NCBI GenBank assembly: GCA_016219645.1
Contig: JACRLR010000067.1
Coordinates: 98,241 to 162,240 of the forward strand
Direction of reading: 5' to 3'
DNA: 64,000 nt
From: Nitrospirota bacterium
Lineage (GTDB): Bacteria; Nitrospirota; Nitrospiria; Nitrospirales; Nitrospiraceae
Made by a program: the position numbers and the translations under genes. Below are positions 32,973-43,161 of the stretch, in pieces (the stretch's first letter is position 1; each line of letters starts with the position of its first letter). The notes beneath the pieces are model-generated. The model was not told the DNA's origin. It saw only the letters and a program-made list of their open reading frames with translations, and made no database searches.

Positions 32973-35900
32973 TCCCGCACTTTTTTATCGATCGGCCAAT
33001 CTTCGCTTCGGTCCTGTCCGTCGTGATTGTCGTGCTTGGGTTGGTCTCCTTACTAGGCTTGCCTATCGCCCAGTTTCCGGAAATCACGCCCCCCGTCATC
33101 CAGATCGACGCGGACTATCCGGGCGCGAGCGCGGAAGTGATTGCGGATTCGGTCGCGCGTCCCATCGAAGTGCAGCTTCCCGGCATCGACAACCTTCTCT
33201 ACTACGATTCCACCAGTACCAATGACGGGCACATGACCATCAAACTCACGTTCGAAATTGGGACGAACGTGGACATTGCTCAGGTACAGACCCAAAACCG
33301 CCAGAAACTGGCGGAGCCCCAGTTACCGCCCGAAGTTGTCCGTCAAGGCATTTCAGTCAAGAAAGTGTCGCCGGACCTGCTCGCGGTCGTCGCGCTCAGT
33401 TCCAGCGACCCCACGAAAGATACGGTCTTTGTCTCCAACTACGCGCTCCTCAATGTCATCGATAATCTCAAGCGAATACGTGGCGTCGGAGACGCAGTGG
33501 TCTTCGGCGGGCAGAATTACTCGATGCGCCTGATTCTGGACCCGACCAGGATGGCGCAACTCAGCCTCACGCCCACCGACATTGCCAATGTTGTCCGCGA
33601 ACAAAATCGGGATTTTCCGGCCGGGACGATCGGGCGGGAACCGGCGCCGAAAGGTACCGAACTGACGATCCCGGTGATCACACAAGGCCGTCTCACGGAC
33701 GTGAAGGACTTCGAGGAGATGATCGTCCGGGCACTCCCAGACGGATCGATGATCCGCTTGAAAGATGTCGCGAAGATCGAGCTGGGCGCTCAATCCTATA
33801 GTCTGGAAGGCCGGTGGAACGGCAAACCCAATGTGTTTCTCTTGACCTTCCTGTCGCCGGGTGCGAATGCCCTCGACACGGTGAAGCGAGTCCGGAAGGA
33901 AATGGAAGCGGTATCGAAGAGTTTCCCACCGGGGGTCTCCTACGATATCCCGTACGACACGACCAAATTTATCGAAGTGTCCATCAAAGAGGTGGTCAAA
34001 ACTCTGGCGCAAGCGATGGTGCTGGTCATCCTCGTCGTGTATCTGTTCCTCCAAAGTTGGCGCGCGACGCTGATTCCTGGCGTAGCTGTGCCGGTCTCCC
34101 TCATCGGTACCTTTGCCGGCATGCAGGCGCTCGGCTTTTCGATCAACACCCTCACGCTCTTCGGGATGGTCCTTGCCATCGGGATGGTGGTCGACGACGC
34201 AATTGTTGTGGTGGAGAACGTCGAGCGCCACATCAGAGAGGGACTCTCGCCGAAGGATGCAGCCAAGAAGGCGATGGATGAGGTCAGTGGACCGGTGATC
34301 GCGATCGTACTTGTACTCTGCGCCGTCTTCGTGCCGGTGGGTTTCTTGGGCGGCATCACGGGCGAGCTCTACAAACAATTTGCCATCACCATCGCCATCT
34401 CCGTCATTATCTCCGGGATCACCGCCCTCACGCTCAGCCCTGCCCTCTGCTCCCTGGTGCTGAAGCCGGGCCACAGCCAGCGCAGAGGTTTTTTCGCGGT
34501 CTTCAATCAACTCTTCGGTTGGACGCAGTCTCGCTATACAGCCGTCGTGGGGACGCTCCTCAACCGCTCAGTCCTATCCCTGGTGCTTTTTGGCATCGTC
34601 GGCCTCTCCGCCGCCGGGCTGTTTAGAACAATTCCCCTCAGCTTCTTGCCGGAAGAAGATCAGGGTTACTTCATCACGATCGTCCAGCTGCCGGACGGGG
34701 CGTCTAAGCAACGGACCGATGCGGTGCTGAGCAAGATTGAAAATTACTTTCTTTCAGTTCCCGCAATTCATTCGACCGATGCATTAGCCGGCCAGAACTT
34801 CGTCTTCGGCACCAGAGGACCGAACTCGGCGACGATGTTTCTGCCCTTGCATCACTGGGACGAACGAAAGGGGCCGCAGAACCATGTGAAGGCCCTGATC
34901 GGCGCCGCGTATGGAGAGTTCGCCAAAATTCCGGAGGCGCTGATTTTGGCCTTTAACGCCCCGTCGATCCGGGGACTCGGCGCCACGGGGGGATTTTCCC
35001 TCCAGCTTCAAGATCCCAGCAGCGGGGACTTCAATAAGTTTGCCGGTGTGACCCAGGAGTTTCTCACCAAAGCGAGACAGCATCCGGCGATCGGAGCGGT
35101 CGGCTCCAGTTTTCGCGTGAGCGCCCCACGAATCTTTGCCCGTGTGGACCGGGAACGGGCCAAATCGCTGGGCGTGCCGATCTCCGAAGTGTTCGACACG
35201 CTGCAGGCCTATTTCGGCAATCTCTACATCAATGATTTCCTCAAATTCGGCCGTGTCTATCGGGTGCAGACCGAAGCCGAGGCACAGTTTCGATCTTCGC
35301 CTGAGGACGTTGCCAAGATCTACGTGCGCGCCGTGACTGGACAGAAATCCACCATGATTCCGCTCGATACAGTGGTGACGACGGAATTCACAAGTGGACC
35401 GGATCCGGTCACCCATTTCAACGGCTATAACACGGCCCTGGTCTTGGGGGCAGCGGCTCCGGGATACAGTTCCGGGCAGGTGCTCGATGCGCTGGATCAG
35501 GTCGCCAAGGAAGTGTTGGTTCCTCAAGGATATGGGATCGACTGGAGCGGGATCTCTTACCAGGAACGCATGGTCGGGCGGCAATCGCTTATCGCCTTTA
35601 CCTTCGGCTTGCTGATGGTGTTTCTTGTGCTGGCCGCGCAGTATGAGAGTTGGGCCGTGCCTTTTGCCGTGCTTCTCGCCGTGCCTTTTGGTATTTTCGG
35701 AGCCTTGTCCGCCGTGTGGGTGATGGGGATGAGCAACGACATCTACTTTCAAATCGGATTGATCACGCTGATCGGACTCTCCGCCAAAAACGCCATTCTG
35801 ATCGTCGAGTTCGCGAACAAACGCTATGAAGCCGGATACTCCCTGGTCGATGCCGCGATGGAAGCCGCCAAGATTCGATACCGGCCGATCGTGATGACCT

Positions 35901-36139
35901 CGATGGCCTTTATTCTGGGGGTCGTGCCATTAGTGCTCGCCACCGGCGCGGGCGCAGCCAGTCGTAATTCCATCGGCACCGGCGTGTTCGGGGGCATGTT
36001 GGCTGCCACGTTCCTTGCCATAAACTTCGTGCCGTTCTTTTTTGTGCTGGTGCGGAAACTCAGTCGGCGTGGTGCCGGTCAAGCGGGTTCTCGTCCCGGG
36101 ACAAGCTCAATGCCGTTAGGGATAGAAGGAGGAGAGTGA
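32969..36139 (+). CDS. RND multidrug efflux transporter (AcrB/MexB type)
   Basis: 1056 residues. MIPHFFIDRPIFASVLSVVI at the start, DYPGASAEVIADSVARPIE, the helix-4 relay LAIGMVVDDAIVVVENVERH, helix-6 QFAITIAISVIISG and helix-10/11 segments GLSAKNAILIVEFANKRYE are all intact, so the pump should be functional. Coupled to the adaptor by ATGA and one base before the channel gene. Substrates cannot be read from the sequence; general AcrB-type hydrophobic drug export is expected. Confidence 0.96.
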   Translation: MIPHFFIDRPIFASVLSVVIVVLGLVSLLGLPIAQFPEITPPVIQIDADYPGASAEVIADSVARPIEVQLPGIDNLLYYDSTSTNDGHMTIKLTFEIGTNVDIAQVQTQNRQKLAEPQLPPEVVRQGISVKKVSPDLLAVVALSSSDPTKDTVFVSNYALLNVIDNLKRIRGVGDAVVFGGQNYSMRLILDPTRMAQLSLTPTDIANVVREQNRDFPAGTIGREPAPKGTELTIPVITQGRLTDVKDFEEMIVRALPDGSMIRLKDVAKIELGAQSYSLEGRWNGKPNVFLLTFLSPGANALDTVKRVRKEMEAVSKSFPPGVSYDIPYDTTKFIEVSIKEVVKTLAQAMVLVILVVYLFLQSWRATLIPGVAVPVSLIGTFAGMQALGFSINTLTLFGMVLAIGMVVDDAIVVVENVERHIREGLSPKDAAKKAMDEVSGPVIAIVLVLCAVFVPVGFLGGITGELYKQFAITIAISVIISGITALTLSPALCSLVLKPGHSQRRGFFAVFNQLFGWTQSRYTAVVGTLLNRSVLSLVLFGIVGLSAAGLFRTIPLSFLPEEDQGYFITIVQLPDGASKQRTDAVLSKIENYFLSVPAIHSTDALAGQNFVFGTRGPNSATMFLPLHHWDERKGPQNHVKALIGAAYGEFAKIPEALILAFNAPSIRGLGATGGFSLQLQDPSSGDFNKFAGVTQEFLTKARQHPAIGAVGSSFRVSAPRIFARVDRERAKSLGVPISEVFDTLQAYFGNLYINDFLKFGRVYRVQTEAEAQFRSSPEDVAKIYVRAVTGQKSTMIPLDTVVTTEFTSGPDPVTHFNGYNTALVLGAAAPGYSSGQVLDALDQVAKEVLVPQGYGIDWSGISYQERMVGRQSLIAFTFGLLMVFLVLAAQYESWAVPFAVLLAVPFGIFGALSAVWVMGMSNDIYFQIGLITLIGLSAKNAILIVEFANKRYEAGYSLVDAAMEAAKIRYRPIVMTSMAFILGVVPLVLATGAGAASRNSIGTGVFGGMLAATFLAINFVPFFFVLVRKLSRRGAGQAGSRPGTSSMPLGIEGGE

Positions 36140-36140
36140 T

Positions 36141-37574
36141 ATGCGCAGCCTCGTCCTCGCAGTCTTTTCGATGCTCCTACTCGCGTGCGCGATGGGTCCC
36201 GACTATTCACGTCCCGACATTTCCACCTCAGATTCCTTTCGCATGGCTGAAGAGCCGAAAGATCTGCCTTCTCTGGCGAATATGCCGTGGTGGGAACTCT
36301 ACCAGGACGAAGAACTCCAGCGGATGATCCGTATTGCACTCGAAGAGAACAAAGATCTCAAACGAGCGGTCGCCAGTATCGACGAATTCCAGGCCCGCCT
36401 GTATACGGCTCGCATGGACTTTGCCCCTCAATTCAGCGCGACGGGTAATCTTCCCGTCGCTCGCCTGGGCGGCGTGACCTTCCCCGGTTTTCCCAGCCCC
36501 TTTGCCCACTATGTGCAAGGATCTCTGTCCTGGGAGATGGATATCTGGGGGCGGATCCGCAGGGCGAATGAGGCGAGCTTGGCAGAACTCTTGGCCCGGG
36601 AGGAGACTCGGCGAGCCGTCACGCTGCAAATCGTGGGAGGCGTGGCGCAGTCGTATTTCGATCTTCGGCAATTCGACATGCAGTTGGAGATCGCCAAGCG
36701 CACCTTGCTGGCATGGGAGGAGTCGGTGAGAATCGGTCAAGCACGGCTTCGGCAGGGACTGATCAACAAGCTGGACGTTGACCAATTTGAAGCGGAGCGG
36801 GAGAATGCCGCCGCTCGTATTGCGGAGCTGAAGCGTCATATGATTCAGAAAGAAAATGAACTCAGCGTGCTGCTGGGGAGGAATCCCAGTCAAATTGCCA
36901 GGGGGCGATCACTCACCGAACAAATGATGCCGCCTGTAGTGCCCGCCGGTCTTCCCTCAGAACTGCTCCAACGCCGTCCAGATGTTGTGGCGGCGGAGCA
37001 ACAATTGGTTGCAGCCACAGCCAGGATCGGGGTGGCGAAAGCCGAACGGTTTCCCAGACTGTCGCTCACAGGTATCCTCGGCGTGGCGAGTCCGCACCTG
37101 ACGGACTTTGTGTCGCCGGAAACCAGTTTCGGAGTCCTTGCCCCGGTACTGACCGGCCCCTTGTTGAATGCCCAAACGTTAGGGTTTCAACAGCAGGCCG
37201 TCGAAGCCCAAGCCAAACAGGCTCTGGCCCAGTACGAACAAACGATCCTCGTCGCGTTCAGGGAGGTTGAAGACGCATTGGTGGGGGTCAGCACGGCCCG
37301 TGAGCAGGCGTCCGCCCAGGGAAGGCAGGTCAGTGCCTTGCGGTCGGCCTTGCATCTTGCCAATTTGCGGTACAAAGGCGGCTTAGCGAACTATTTGGAT
37401 GTCCTCCTTGCACAGCGGAGCCTTTTTGTGACGGAATTGGCACTTGCCGATACCAATAGGCTTCATCTGGTCTCGATCGTGCAACTCTACAAGGCGCTAG
37501 GTGGTGGCTGGTCTCCCACCCACGATTCTGTCGCTGGGCCCATATCCCCAAGAGCGGAACAATCCAGCAAGTGA
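36141..37574 (+). CDS. Outer-membrane efflux channel lipoprotein (OprM/NodT family)
   Basis: 477 residues. Lipobox FSMLLLAC near residue 17, then the family's GPDYSRPDI start and MPWWELYQDEELQRMI. Two TolC-type repeats follow, the first with LSWEMDIWGRIRRANEASLA, the second with TGPLLNAQTLGFQQQAVEAQ and NYLDVLLAQRSLF. Ribosome binding site GGAGGAGAG overlaps the end of the RND gene. It completes the tripartite pump, and is the only channel in the window, so it may also serve the TetR-regulated pump and the ABC exporter downstream. Confidence 0.94.
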   Translation: MRSLVLAVFSMLLLACAMGPDYSRPDISTSDSFRMAEEPKDLPSLANMPWWELYQDEELQRMIRIALEENKDLKRAVASIDEFQARLYTARMDFAPQFSATGNLPVARLGGVTFPGFPSPFAHYVQGSLSWEMDIWGRIRRANEASLAELLAREETRRAVTLQIVGGVAQSYFDLRQFDMQLEIAKRTLLAWEESVRIGQARLRQGLINKLDVDQFEAERENAAARIAELKRHMIQKENELSVLLGRNPSQIARGRSLTEQMMPPVVPAGLPSELLQRRPDVVAAEQQLVAATARIGVAKAERFPRLSLTGILGVASPHLTDFVSPETSFGVLAPVLTGPLLNAQTLGFQQQAVEAQAKQALAQYEQTILVAFREVEDALVGVSTAREQASAQGRQVSALRSALHLANLRYKGGLANYLDVLLAQRSLFVTELALADTNRLHLVSIVQLYKALGGGWSPTHDSVAGPISPRAEQSSK

Positions 37575-37629
37575 AGACGAGCCAATGATCTGAGTCCTTC
37601 GGCTACTCACAAGTCTGTCCATCCAACAT

Positions 37630-38730
37630 ATGTCCAGAAAGACCGTCTTGATCGTCGCGCTGGTCCTTATTGTAGTTGCCGCCGGCATCTATGCCGTGCA
37701 GCGATTCGTTGTCTCGCACGGCCTGCCCGATGGATTGATTCAGGCGAACGGCCGGATCGAAGGAGACCACATCGCGATCGCGAGTAAGTTCGCGGGGCGG
37801 GTTCAGGAATTGCTCGCCCGAGAAGGTGACACCGTCCACGCCGGCCAGGTTCTTGTCCGTTTGGATGATGTGCAGACTCGGACTCGTGTCGATCAGGCTC
37901 GCCGTGGGTTCGAGGCGCTTGAATCCCAGGTCCAAGCCGCTCACGCTTCCCTGGCGGTGTTGAACCTTGAGGTTCCGCTGGCCATCGAGACCGCCGATGC
38001 AGGCATCTCAAGCGCTCGTGCTGCCGTCGACCAGGCCAGGGCTGTGGAGGACGAGGCGCGCCGTGACGTGGAACGGATGCGGCCGCTCATCGCTGAACAG
38101 GCGGTCTCGCGGCAGCAGGTTGACCAAGCCGAGGCCCGATGGAACGTGGCCAAGAGCGAGATCACTACCGCCCGATCGAGACTCACGCAGGCCGTCAAGG
38201 AGCTAGCGCAGACGGAGCTGGGCTGGAAACGTATCCGAACCAAGGAAAACGAGGTGGCAACGTGGGAGCGCCAGCGGGATCAAGCCGAGGCGGCCTTGGC
38301 CGAGGCTGAGAGTATCCTGGCCGATCTGACCATTGTTGCGCCGACGAGTGGCACGATCACGACCCGTATGGTGGATAAAGGAGAAGTGGTGGTGGCCGGC
38401 GCTCCTTTGTTTGAGTTGATGGATCTCGATCGGCTGTATCTCAAAGTGTATATTCCGGAAATCGAGATAGGGAAAGTTCGCCTGGACTTGCCGGCCCGCG
38501 TCTACACCGACGCCTTTCCCGATCAGCCTTTCGATGCGACGGTGGGCTACATTGCCTCCAAAGCCGAGTTCACTCCAAAAGAAGTACAGACAAGGGACGA
38601 GCGGGTGAAACTGATCTACGCGGTGAAGCTCTATTTGGCTGCAAACCCGGATCATCGGCTCACGCCGGGTCTTCCTGCTGATGCGGTCATCCGATGGCAT
38701 GAGGGTGTGGCGTGGATGAAGCCGAAATAG
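37630..38730 (+). CDS. HlyD-family adaptor of an ABC exporter (YhiI-like)
   Basis: 366 residues with an N-terminal anchor (VLIVALVLIVVAAGIYAV), first lipoyl half GDHIAIASKFAGRVQELLAR, a long coiled-coil hairpin rich in Glu, Arg and Ala (about residues 80-225) and the second half TIVAPTSGTITTRMVDKGE. This organisation and the following double-ABC and two permease genes match the YhiI-RbbA-YhhJ type exporter. 55 bp after the channel gene; no clear ribosome binding site. Confidence 0.9.
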   Translation: MSRKTVLIVALVLIVVAAGIYAVQRFVVSHGLPDGLIQANGRIEGDHIAIASKFAGRVQELLAREGDTVHAGQVLVRLDDVQTRTRVDQARRGFEALESQVQAAHASLAVLNLEVPLAIETADAGISSARAAVDQARAVEDEARRDVERMRPLIAEQAVSRQQVDQAEARWNVAKSEITTARSRLTQAVKELAQTELGWKRIRTKENEVATWERQRDQAEAALAEAESILADLTIVAPTSGTITTRMVDKGEVVVAGAPLFELMDLDRLYLKVYIPEIEIGKVRLDLPARVYTDAFPDQPFDATVGYIASKAEFTPKEVQTRDERVKLIYAVKLYLAANPDHRLTPGLPADAVIRWHEGVAWMKPK

Positions 38731-38809
38731 TGGTAAGCAAGCTGTCAGCACTCAGCTGCGAGTCAGTTCAGAAGTTCAGAGCAGAAAGCTTATAGGCATC
38801 AGGTGCCTA

Positions 38810-40786
38810 ATGGATAAAGCAGCCATAACGCAGGAATCTCCAATTGTTCGAGTGTCCAGCTTCGTCAAGCGCTACAAGAAGCATGTGGCGGTGCAAGGCG
38901 TTGATCTGGAGATCCAGCGAGGAGAGATGTACGGCCTGATCGGTCCTGATGGCGCGGGAAAGAGCAGCCTGATGAAAGCGATCGCAGGAGTGTTGTCGTA
39001 TGAAGGGGGAACGGTCGAGGTCTTCGGGACGACCGTCGATTCCGAGTGGTCGGCGGAGCAGATTAAATCCAAGATTGGGTTTTTGCCTCAAGGGTTGGGG
39101 CTGAATCTCTATCCGGCTCTTTCGGTTGAAGAGAACATCGACTTCTTCGCTCGCCTGCGCCTCGTTCCTGAGAAGGACCTGGCCGAGCGCAAGGTCCGGT
39201 TGCTGGCGATGACGAGGCTGGATCGCTTCCGTGACCGACCGATGAGGAACCTCTCCGGCGGGATGAAGCAGAAGTTGGGGTTGATCTGCACGCTGATTCA
39301 TGAGCCGGCGCTGACGATTCTGGATGAACCGACCACCGGAGTGGACCCTGTCTCTCGTCGGGACTTTTGGGCCATTCTGGCTGAATTGCAGCAGGAGCGA
39401 GGCATGACGGTTCTGGTCTCCACTGCATACATGGATGAGGCATCTCGATTCCATCGGTTGTCCTTCTTGTCTGAAGGACGGGTGCTTGCATCCGGTACGC
39501 CGGCCAGCGTGCAGGGACTCGTCCCGGGAACAATGGTCACGTGTCAAGCCTCTCCGCAAATCGAAGCCGTGATCCGCTTAAAGAAAGATTTCTCTCAGGT
39601 GGAAACGCTTGGTCTACTGGTGCATGTGATGACAGAAGAGCAAGACCATTCAGCAGCGGTGCGACGAGTGGAAGAGAGTCTTGGTGACATACAGGCAAAG
39701 CAAGTCCGGGCCGATGATCCTGAACTGGAGGACGTATACGTCGCGCTCCTGCTTCGGCAGGGAAGAGTGAAGGACACCATCGGCCCGCTGGCGCCTTCGC
39801 CAGAACTTCATCGGAATGATGGGCTGGCCATCGAAGCGCGCGGGCTCATTCGCGAGTTTGGCACGTTCCGCGCAGTTGATCAGGTGAGCTTTCAGGTGAA
39901 ACAAGGAGAGATTTTCGGGCTGCTTGGTGCCAACGGGGCGGGCAAGACGACTGTGATCAAGATACTGAACGGGATCATGCCGCCCAGTGGGGGAGCAGGG
40001 TGGGTGGCGGGGGTAGATATGAAGACCGCTGGCGGAGCGATCAAGGAACGGATCGGCTACATGTCCCAAGCCTTTTCGCTGTATTTGGATCTGACGGTGG
40101 AGGAAAACATCCGCCTCTTTGCCGGAATCTATGGTTTGGACAAACGAAAAACGAAGGAGCGGCTTGAGTGGATCATCCACATGGCGGGGCTCGCAGGCTA
40201 CGAGTCCAATCTCACCAGCGGCCTCCCGATGGGTGTGCGGCAGCGTTTGGCGCTCGGCTGCGCGCTTGTCCATCAGCCACGTGTGTTGTTTCTCGATGAG
40301 CCGACATCCGGCGTTGACCCAATCGGCCGCCGCCACTTCTGGGACATCCTCTCCCGATTGGCACGAGAAGAAGGCGTCGCGATTCTCATCACCACCCATT
40401 ACATGAGTGAGGCAGAACATTGTGACCACCTTGCGTTGATGTATGCGGGCCGGATCGTGGCGGAGGGGTCTCCAAACGAGATGAAAGGCGAAGTCGAAAG
40501 GGAGGGAGGGCATCTTCTCGAAGTGGCAACGGATCAACCGGGGCTCGCACTCCGGCGATTGAAGCAGTCGGGATTCGCCGGCGCGGCGCTCTTTGGAACG
40601 AAGATCCACCTGCTCTCGACCGACCTCGTGCAGGACGAAGCACGGATTCGCGCGGCCCTGTTGACAGAGGGCCTGCATGTCCAAAGCGTAACCGCCCGTC
40701 CCCTCAGCCTCGAGGATGTGTTCGTTCATCGCGTCATGGCGCTGGAGCGGCAGGAACGTCAGACGACTACAGGAGCGGAAGCATGA
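38810..40786 (+). CDS. Tandem ABC transporter ATP-binding protein
   Basis: 658 residues holding two nucleotide-binding domains. Domain 1 (about 10-235): Walker A GPDGAGKSS, signature LSGGMKQKLGL, Walker B LTILDEPTTGVD. Domain 2 (about 340-575): Walker A GANGAGKTT, Walker B VLFLDEPTSGVD, but a degenerate signature in LTSGLPMGVRQRLALG. The asymmetry is typical of RbbA-like double ABC proteins, where one composite site is non-canonical. Works with the two following permeases; its stop overlaps the next ATG by 4 bp. Confidence 0.93.
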   Translation: MDKAAITQESPIVRVSSFVKRYKKHVAVQGVDLEIQRGEMYGLIGPDGAGKSSLMKAIAGVLSYEGGTVEVFGTTVDSEWSAEQIKSKIGFLPQGLGLNLYPALSVEENIDFFARLRLVPEKDLAERKVRLLAMTRLDRFRDRPMRNLSGGMKQKLGLICTLIHEPALTILDEPTTGVDPVSRRDFWAILAELQQERGMTVLVSTAYMDEASRFHRLSFLSEGRVLASGTPASVQGLVPGTMVTCQASPQIEAVIRLKKDFSQVETLGLLVHVMTEEQDHSAAVRRVEESLGDIQAKQVRADDPELEDVYVALLLRQGRVKDTIGPLAPSPELHRNDGLAIEARGLIREFGTFRAVDQVSFQVKQGEIFGLLGANGAGKTTVIKILNGIMPPSGGAGWVAGVDMKTAGGAIKERIGYMSQAFSLYLDLTVEENIRLFAGIYGLDKRKTKERLEWIIHMAGLAGYESNLTSGLPMGVRQRLALGCALVHQPRVLFLDEPTSGVDPIGRRHFWDILSRLAREEGVAILITTHYMSEAEHCDHLALMYAGRIVAEGSPNEMKGEVEREGGHLLEVATDQPGLALRRLKQSGFAGAALFGTKIHLLSTDLVQDEARIRAALLTEGLHVQSVTARPLSLEDVFVHRVMALERQERQTTTGAEA

Positions 40787-41937
40787 ATCTCCGGCGTATC
40801 GCAGCCGTGGCCTCCAAGGAGTGGCGCGAGATCATCCGCGACCGGATGTTTCTGCTCCTTGCTTTCTTAATGCCGGTGGCCTGGATGATCGTATTCGGCT
40901 ATGGCCTCGCCCTGGACGTGGAAAACATTTCATTCGTGGTGGTGGATCGAGACCACACTTCACTCAGCCGGGAGTACCTACACCGCTTTGTGAAGTCGCG
41001 CTATTTCACCTTTCACGGAGAACTTGCCAGTGAGAGAGAAGCCGATGTCTGGTTGCAAAGCGGGAAGGCGCAGGCCGTGATCATCGTGCCGGAGAAGTTC
41101 CAGGAGCGTCTGCTATCGGAGCAGCCGGCCGACGTCCAGACGCTCATCGACGGAACGTTCCCTCTTCGCGCGGACATCACCAAGGGTTACGTCATCGCCA
41201 TCAACAGCGCCTTCAGCCAAGAGCGGCTCGTCGACTACTTCTCCCGCCTGAGCGGGATTTCCCATGCACAGGCCGAGGCTCGGGTACGGCCCATGACGTT
41301 GGAGGTGCGCTATCTCTACAACGAAGAGGTTCGGAGCACCTGGTCCATGGTGCCGGCGCTCGTGATGTTTACCTTGATGCTCTCGTCTCCCTTACTGACC
41401 GCGCTGGGGATCGTCCGGGAGAAAGAGACCGGCTCCATCTACAACATTTACAGCTCAACGGTGACTCGGATCGAATTTCTCGCCGGCAAGCTGTTTCCCT
41501 ATGTGCTGATTTCCTGGGTGAACGCCATGATCCTGTGGGTTATGGCCACCCTGTGGTTCGGCGTGCCGTTTAAAGGCAACCTGCTGTTCTTTCTCGCAGC
41601 CTCGCTGGTGTTCGTGCTGAGCAGCACCGGCATCGGCCTGCTCGTGTCGCTGCTGGTCCGTACCCAGATAGCGGCCCTCCTCATTACAATGATCGTGAGC
41701 ATCCTGCCGACTATCCTGTACTCCGGCCTGATCGTTCCCGTCTCTTCCCTGAGTCCCGGCTCGCAGATTCAGGCCCACCTGTTCCCGGGCATGTACTACA
41801 CCAACATCGTCCGCGGAGCGTTTCTGAAAGGGGTGGGTCCCGAGGTGTTATGGGTGGACGTGCTAGCCCTGGCCCTGTACGCCGCCGTCTTGCGAATCGT
41901 CGGGTACCGGCTCTTTACGAAGCGGCCACGATCATGA
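40783..41937 (+). CDS. ABC-2 type exporter permease (first)
   Basis: 384 residues. One N-terminal membrane helix (MFLLLAFLMPVAWMIVFGYG), a periplasmic domain of about 150 residues (VVDRDHTSLSREYLHRFVKS), then five or six helices with the ABC-2 motif TLMLSSPLLTALGIVREKE. Start and stop both overlap neighbouring genes by 4 bp, so it is tightly coupled to the ATPase and second permease. Inner-membrane location. Confidence 0.92.
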   Translation: MNLRRIAAVASKEWREIIRDRMFLLLAFLMPVAWMIVFGYGLALDVENISFVVVDRDHTSLSREYLHRFVKSRYFTFHGELASEREADVWLQSGKAQAVIIVPEKFQERLLSEQPADVQTLIDGTFPLRADITKGYVIAINSAFSQERLVDYFSRLSGISHAQAEARVRPMTLEVRYLYNEEVRSTWSMVPALVMFTLMLSSPLLTALGIVREKETGSIYNIYSSTVTRIEFLAGKLFPYVLISWVNAMILWVMATLWFGVPFKGNLLFFLAASLVFVLSSTGIGLLVSLLVRTQIAALLITMIVSILPTILYSGLIVPVSSLSPGSQIQAHLFPGMYYTNIVRGAFLKGVGPEVLWVDVLALALYAAVLRIVGYRLFTKRPRS

Positions 41938-43106
41938 AATCTGTGCTGGGGCCCAGTTCACAACGTGCGGTTATCTGGTGGCGTCGTTTGGTAGTCATGA
42001 CCCGAAAGGAGATGCTCCAATTGTTTCGGGACGTGCCGATCGTGTTGTTCCTCGTCTACTCCTTCACGCTGGCGGTTTACATCACAGGGAACGGCCTCCG
42101 GTCACAACTGCACAACGCGAGTCTGGCGGTCTATGACGCCGACCACACCCTCTCGTCGCGTGAACTCATCCACAGGTTCCAAGCACCCTTCTTTCGCCTG
42201 GAAGGGGAAATTGCCGATCCTCAAGAAGGTCTTCGCCTGCTGGACCGGGGCAAAGCGATGGCGATCTTAGAGATCCCGCCACGGTTCCACGAACAGCTCA
42301 TGGCGGGAGAGCCCACGGCGGTGCAACTGCTCGTGGACACGACCAATTCGCCGCAAGGCCTGTCCGCCGCCAGTTACGCCGCGCGGATCGTCGCGCGGTT
42401 CGGACAGGAGACTGCGCTGGCGAGAGTCGGGAGTTCAGAGGAGTCGTCACAGAACTTGCCGGTGATCGAGAATGACCATCGGGTCTGGTACAACCCGGAC
42501 CAGAATGAGGCTTGGTTTGAGTCCATTTCACATCTCCTCCGCCAGATTACGATCTTTGCGATTCTACTTCCTGCGGCAGCCCTGGTTCGGGAGAAAGAGC
42601 GGGGCACGGTGGAGCAACTATTGGTCTCACCATTGACGCCGTTGCAGATCATGTTGCCCAAGGTACTGTCGATGACGGTAGTGATTCTCTGCGCCACGGC
42701 GGTCGGCCTGTTCGGGATCATGCAGCCGGTGTTCGGGGTGCCGATCAAAGGAAGCATCGTGTTGTTTTTCAGCCTCACGGCCCTGTTCGTCTTCACCACT
42801 GCCGGCATGGGATTGGCTGCCGCGACGCTGGCGAGGAATCAAGCGCAAGTGGGTATGATGACCCTGTTCGTGGTCGCTCCGATGTTGCTGCTGTCAGGCC
42901 TCATGGCGCCAATGGAGGCCCTGCCGGAATGGGTCCGTCACCTCATGGTGCTGTCGCCTCTGCGCTATTTCGTCGAGATCACGCACGGCATTTTGCTCAA
43001 AGGTGCGGGCCTGAAGATTCTCTGGGGCTCCGTGCTTGCGATGGTGGTGCTTGGCGCAGCGTTGTTCGGCTTTGGCATGTGGCGATTCCGTCGACAGTTC
43101 GAGTGA
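41934..43106 (+). CDS. ABC-2 type exporter permease (second)
   Basis: 390 residues with the same plan as the preceding permease: an N-terminal helix (VPIVLFLVYSFTLAVYITGN), a periplasmic domain (VYDADHTLSSRELIHRFQAP) and a C-terminal membrane bundle with LLPAAALVREKERGTVEQLL. The two presumably form the heterodimeric channel. The true start is the ATG at 41934 overlapping the previous stop; the longer frame is part of the upstream gene. Last gene of the export operon. Confidence 0.92.
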   Translation: MKSVLGPSSQRAVIWWRRLVVMTRKEMLQLFRDVPIVLFLVYSFTLAVYITGNGLRSQLHNASLAVYDADHTLSSRELIHRFQAPFFRLEGEIADPQEGLRLLDRGKAMAILEIPPRFHEQLMAGEPTAVQLLVDTTNSPQGLSAASYAARIVARFGQETALARVGSSEESSQNLPVIENDHRVWYNPDQNEAWFESISHLLRQITIFAILLPAAALVREKERGTVEQLLVSPLTPLQIMLPKVLSMTVVILCATAVGLFGIMQPVFGVPIKGSIVLFFSLTALFVFTTAGMGLAAATLARNQAQVGMMTLFVVAPMLLLSGLMAPMEALPEWVRHLMVLSPLRYFVEITHGILLKGAGLKILWGSVLAMVVLGAALFGFGMWRFRRQFE

Positions 43107-43161
43107 AGCAACGGAAGAGATGATTTGACGTAAACTCTGATTGAAGTCGAAAGGATGAACA

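Noticed and set aside
33353..34510. 385-codon minus-strand frame, and similar long ones at 28008-28961, 34784-35752 and 39650-40729
   Set aside because: Shadows of strongly conserved RND and ABC genes; His/Arg/Asp-rich translations without domains are typical of antisense reading in G+C-rich DNA.
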